Shown here: in pieces, positions 12,717-12,854 of the stretch
Layout: each line of letters opens with the position of its first letter
How positions within the stretch are numbered: position 1 is the stretch's first letter
Assembly: GCA_016935655.1 (NCBI GenBank)
Contig: JAFGQM010000100.1
Coordinates: forward strand, 1-12,854
Length of the DNA: 12,854 nucleotides
DNA from: Candidatus Altarchaeota archaeon
GTDB taxonomy: Archaea; Altiarchaeota; Altiarchaeia; JAFGQM01
Direction of reading: 5' to 3'
Made by a program: the position numbers and the translations under genes
The notes under the pieces: generated by a model
Told to the model about the DNA's origin: nothing
What the model saw: only the letters and a program-made list of their open reading frames with translations
Database searches by the model: none

Positions 12717-12759
12717 AGCCTCTTTCCCCGACCCCGCCGTAGAATGTGAGTGAAGCCAT
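12709..12759 (-). pseudogene. Orphaned 5' end of the beta-CASP nuclease gene
   Basis: An ATG at 12757-12759 opens a 16-codon frame, MASLTFYGGVGERGYL, then TAA. Residues 4-12 (LTFYGGVGE) are identical to residues 3-11 of the nuclease, and the 27 bases encoding them are an exact repeat of 11342-11368 (this copy at 12724-12750). This is probably the original start of the nuclease gene, cut off when the ATPase cassette arrived. Confidence 0.7.
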
Positions 12760-12854
12760 CGTCTATTCTAGTGATATCATGGTTAAAAAAGTCTAAGGGT
12801 TATCCCCAAAGCATAACATTACCCCCCGATAACTATTACCCCCTATCCCTTCTA
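12760..12854. other. Intergenic right edge with two near-identical short repeats
   Basis: No gene is visible. ATAACATTACCCCC (12813-12826) and ATAACTATTACCCCC (12829-12843) are near-identical direct repeats, 16 bases apart. They may be binding sites for a neighbouring promoter. This stretch would hold the original promoter of the nuclease gene, but no strong TATA box stands out. Confidence 0.35.

Overview
The window looks like chromosomal DNA from an archaeon. The evidence is TATA-box promoters close to start codons (several nearly leaderless), frequent AGG/AGA/ATA codons, an archaeal-type DUF234 ATPase, a beta-CASP metallo-beta-lactamase nuclease starting GGVGEVGGNK, and surface proteins built from CGDGxC cysteine repeats, which are common in DPANN and other little-studied archaeal lineages. 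I cannot name a species. Every intact gene I accept is on the minus strand.

Left flank (1-1376, GC-rich). An ECF vitamin/metal transporter operon: EcfT followed by the energizing ATPase. The ATPase runs off the left edge just as a second ABC domain begins, so it is probably a fused double ATPase. A near-perfect palindrome sits directly on the ecfT start.

Central island (about 1411-9880, visibly more AT-rich in most genes). This appears to be a mosaic accessory region. It is organised by a previously unfamiliar repeat whose core is TGTAGTGTAAC. Composite copies lie at 1411-1480, 2970-3084 and 4011-4070 in one orientation and at 9726-9880 in the opposite orientation; a lone core lies at 2200. 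Between them are a DUF4258/DUF2283-like toxin-antitoxin pair, a small membrane-anchored secreted protein, a relic of another cysteine-containing gene on the plus strand, a HicBA toxin-antitoxin module with a 56-residue companion, and a five-gene operon at 4132-9685. That operon encodes, in order of transcription, a MazG/RS21-C6-like nucleotide pyrophosphatase, a nuclease-helicase (PD-(D/E)XK plus DUF2075), a 64-residue membrane protein, a large secreted cysteine-repeat protein and a three-pass membrane protein with two external cysteine-repeat arrays. Gene spacings of -4, +2, +10 and +11 bases argue that they are made together. No transposase or integrase is visible.

Right flank (9917-12854, GC-rich). 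A beta-CASP nuclease gene is preceded and overlapped (ATGA) by a DUF234 ATPase gene. A 27-base direct repeat of the nuclease gene's 5' end flanks the ATPase gene, and the upstream copy still has an in-frame ATG. This is the footprint expected if the ATPase gene, with its own TATA box and palindromic operator, was inserted into the start of the nuclease gene and rebuilt its 5' end.

The two most notable points are the repeat-bounded island, with its operon that couples nucleotide/DNA enzymes to surface proteins, and the ATPase cassette with its 27-base duplication.
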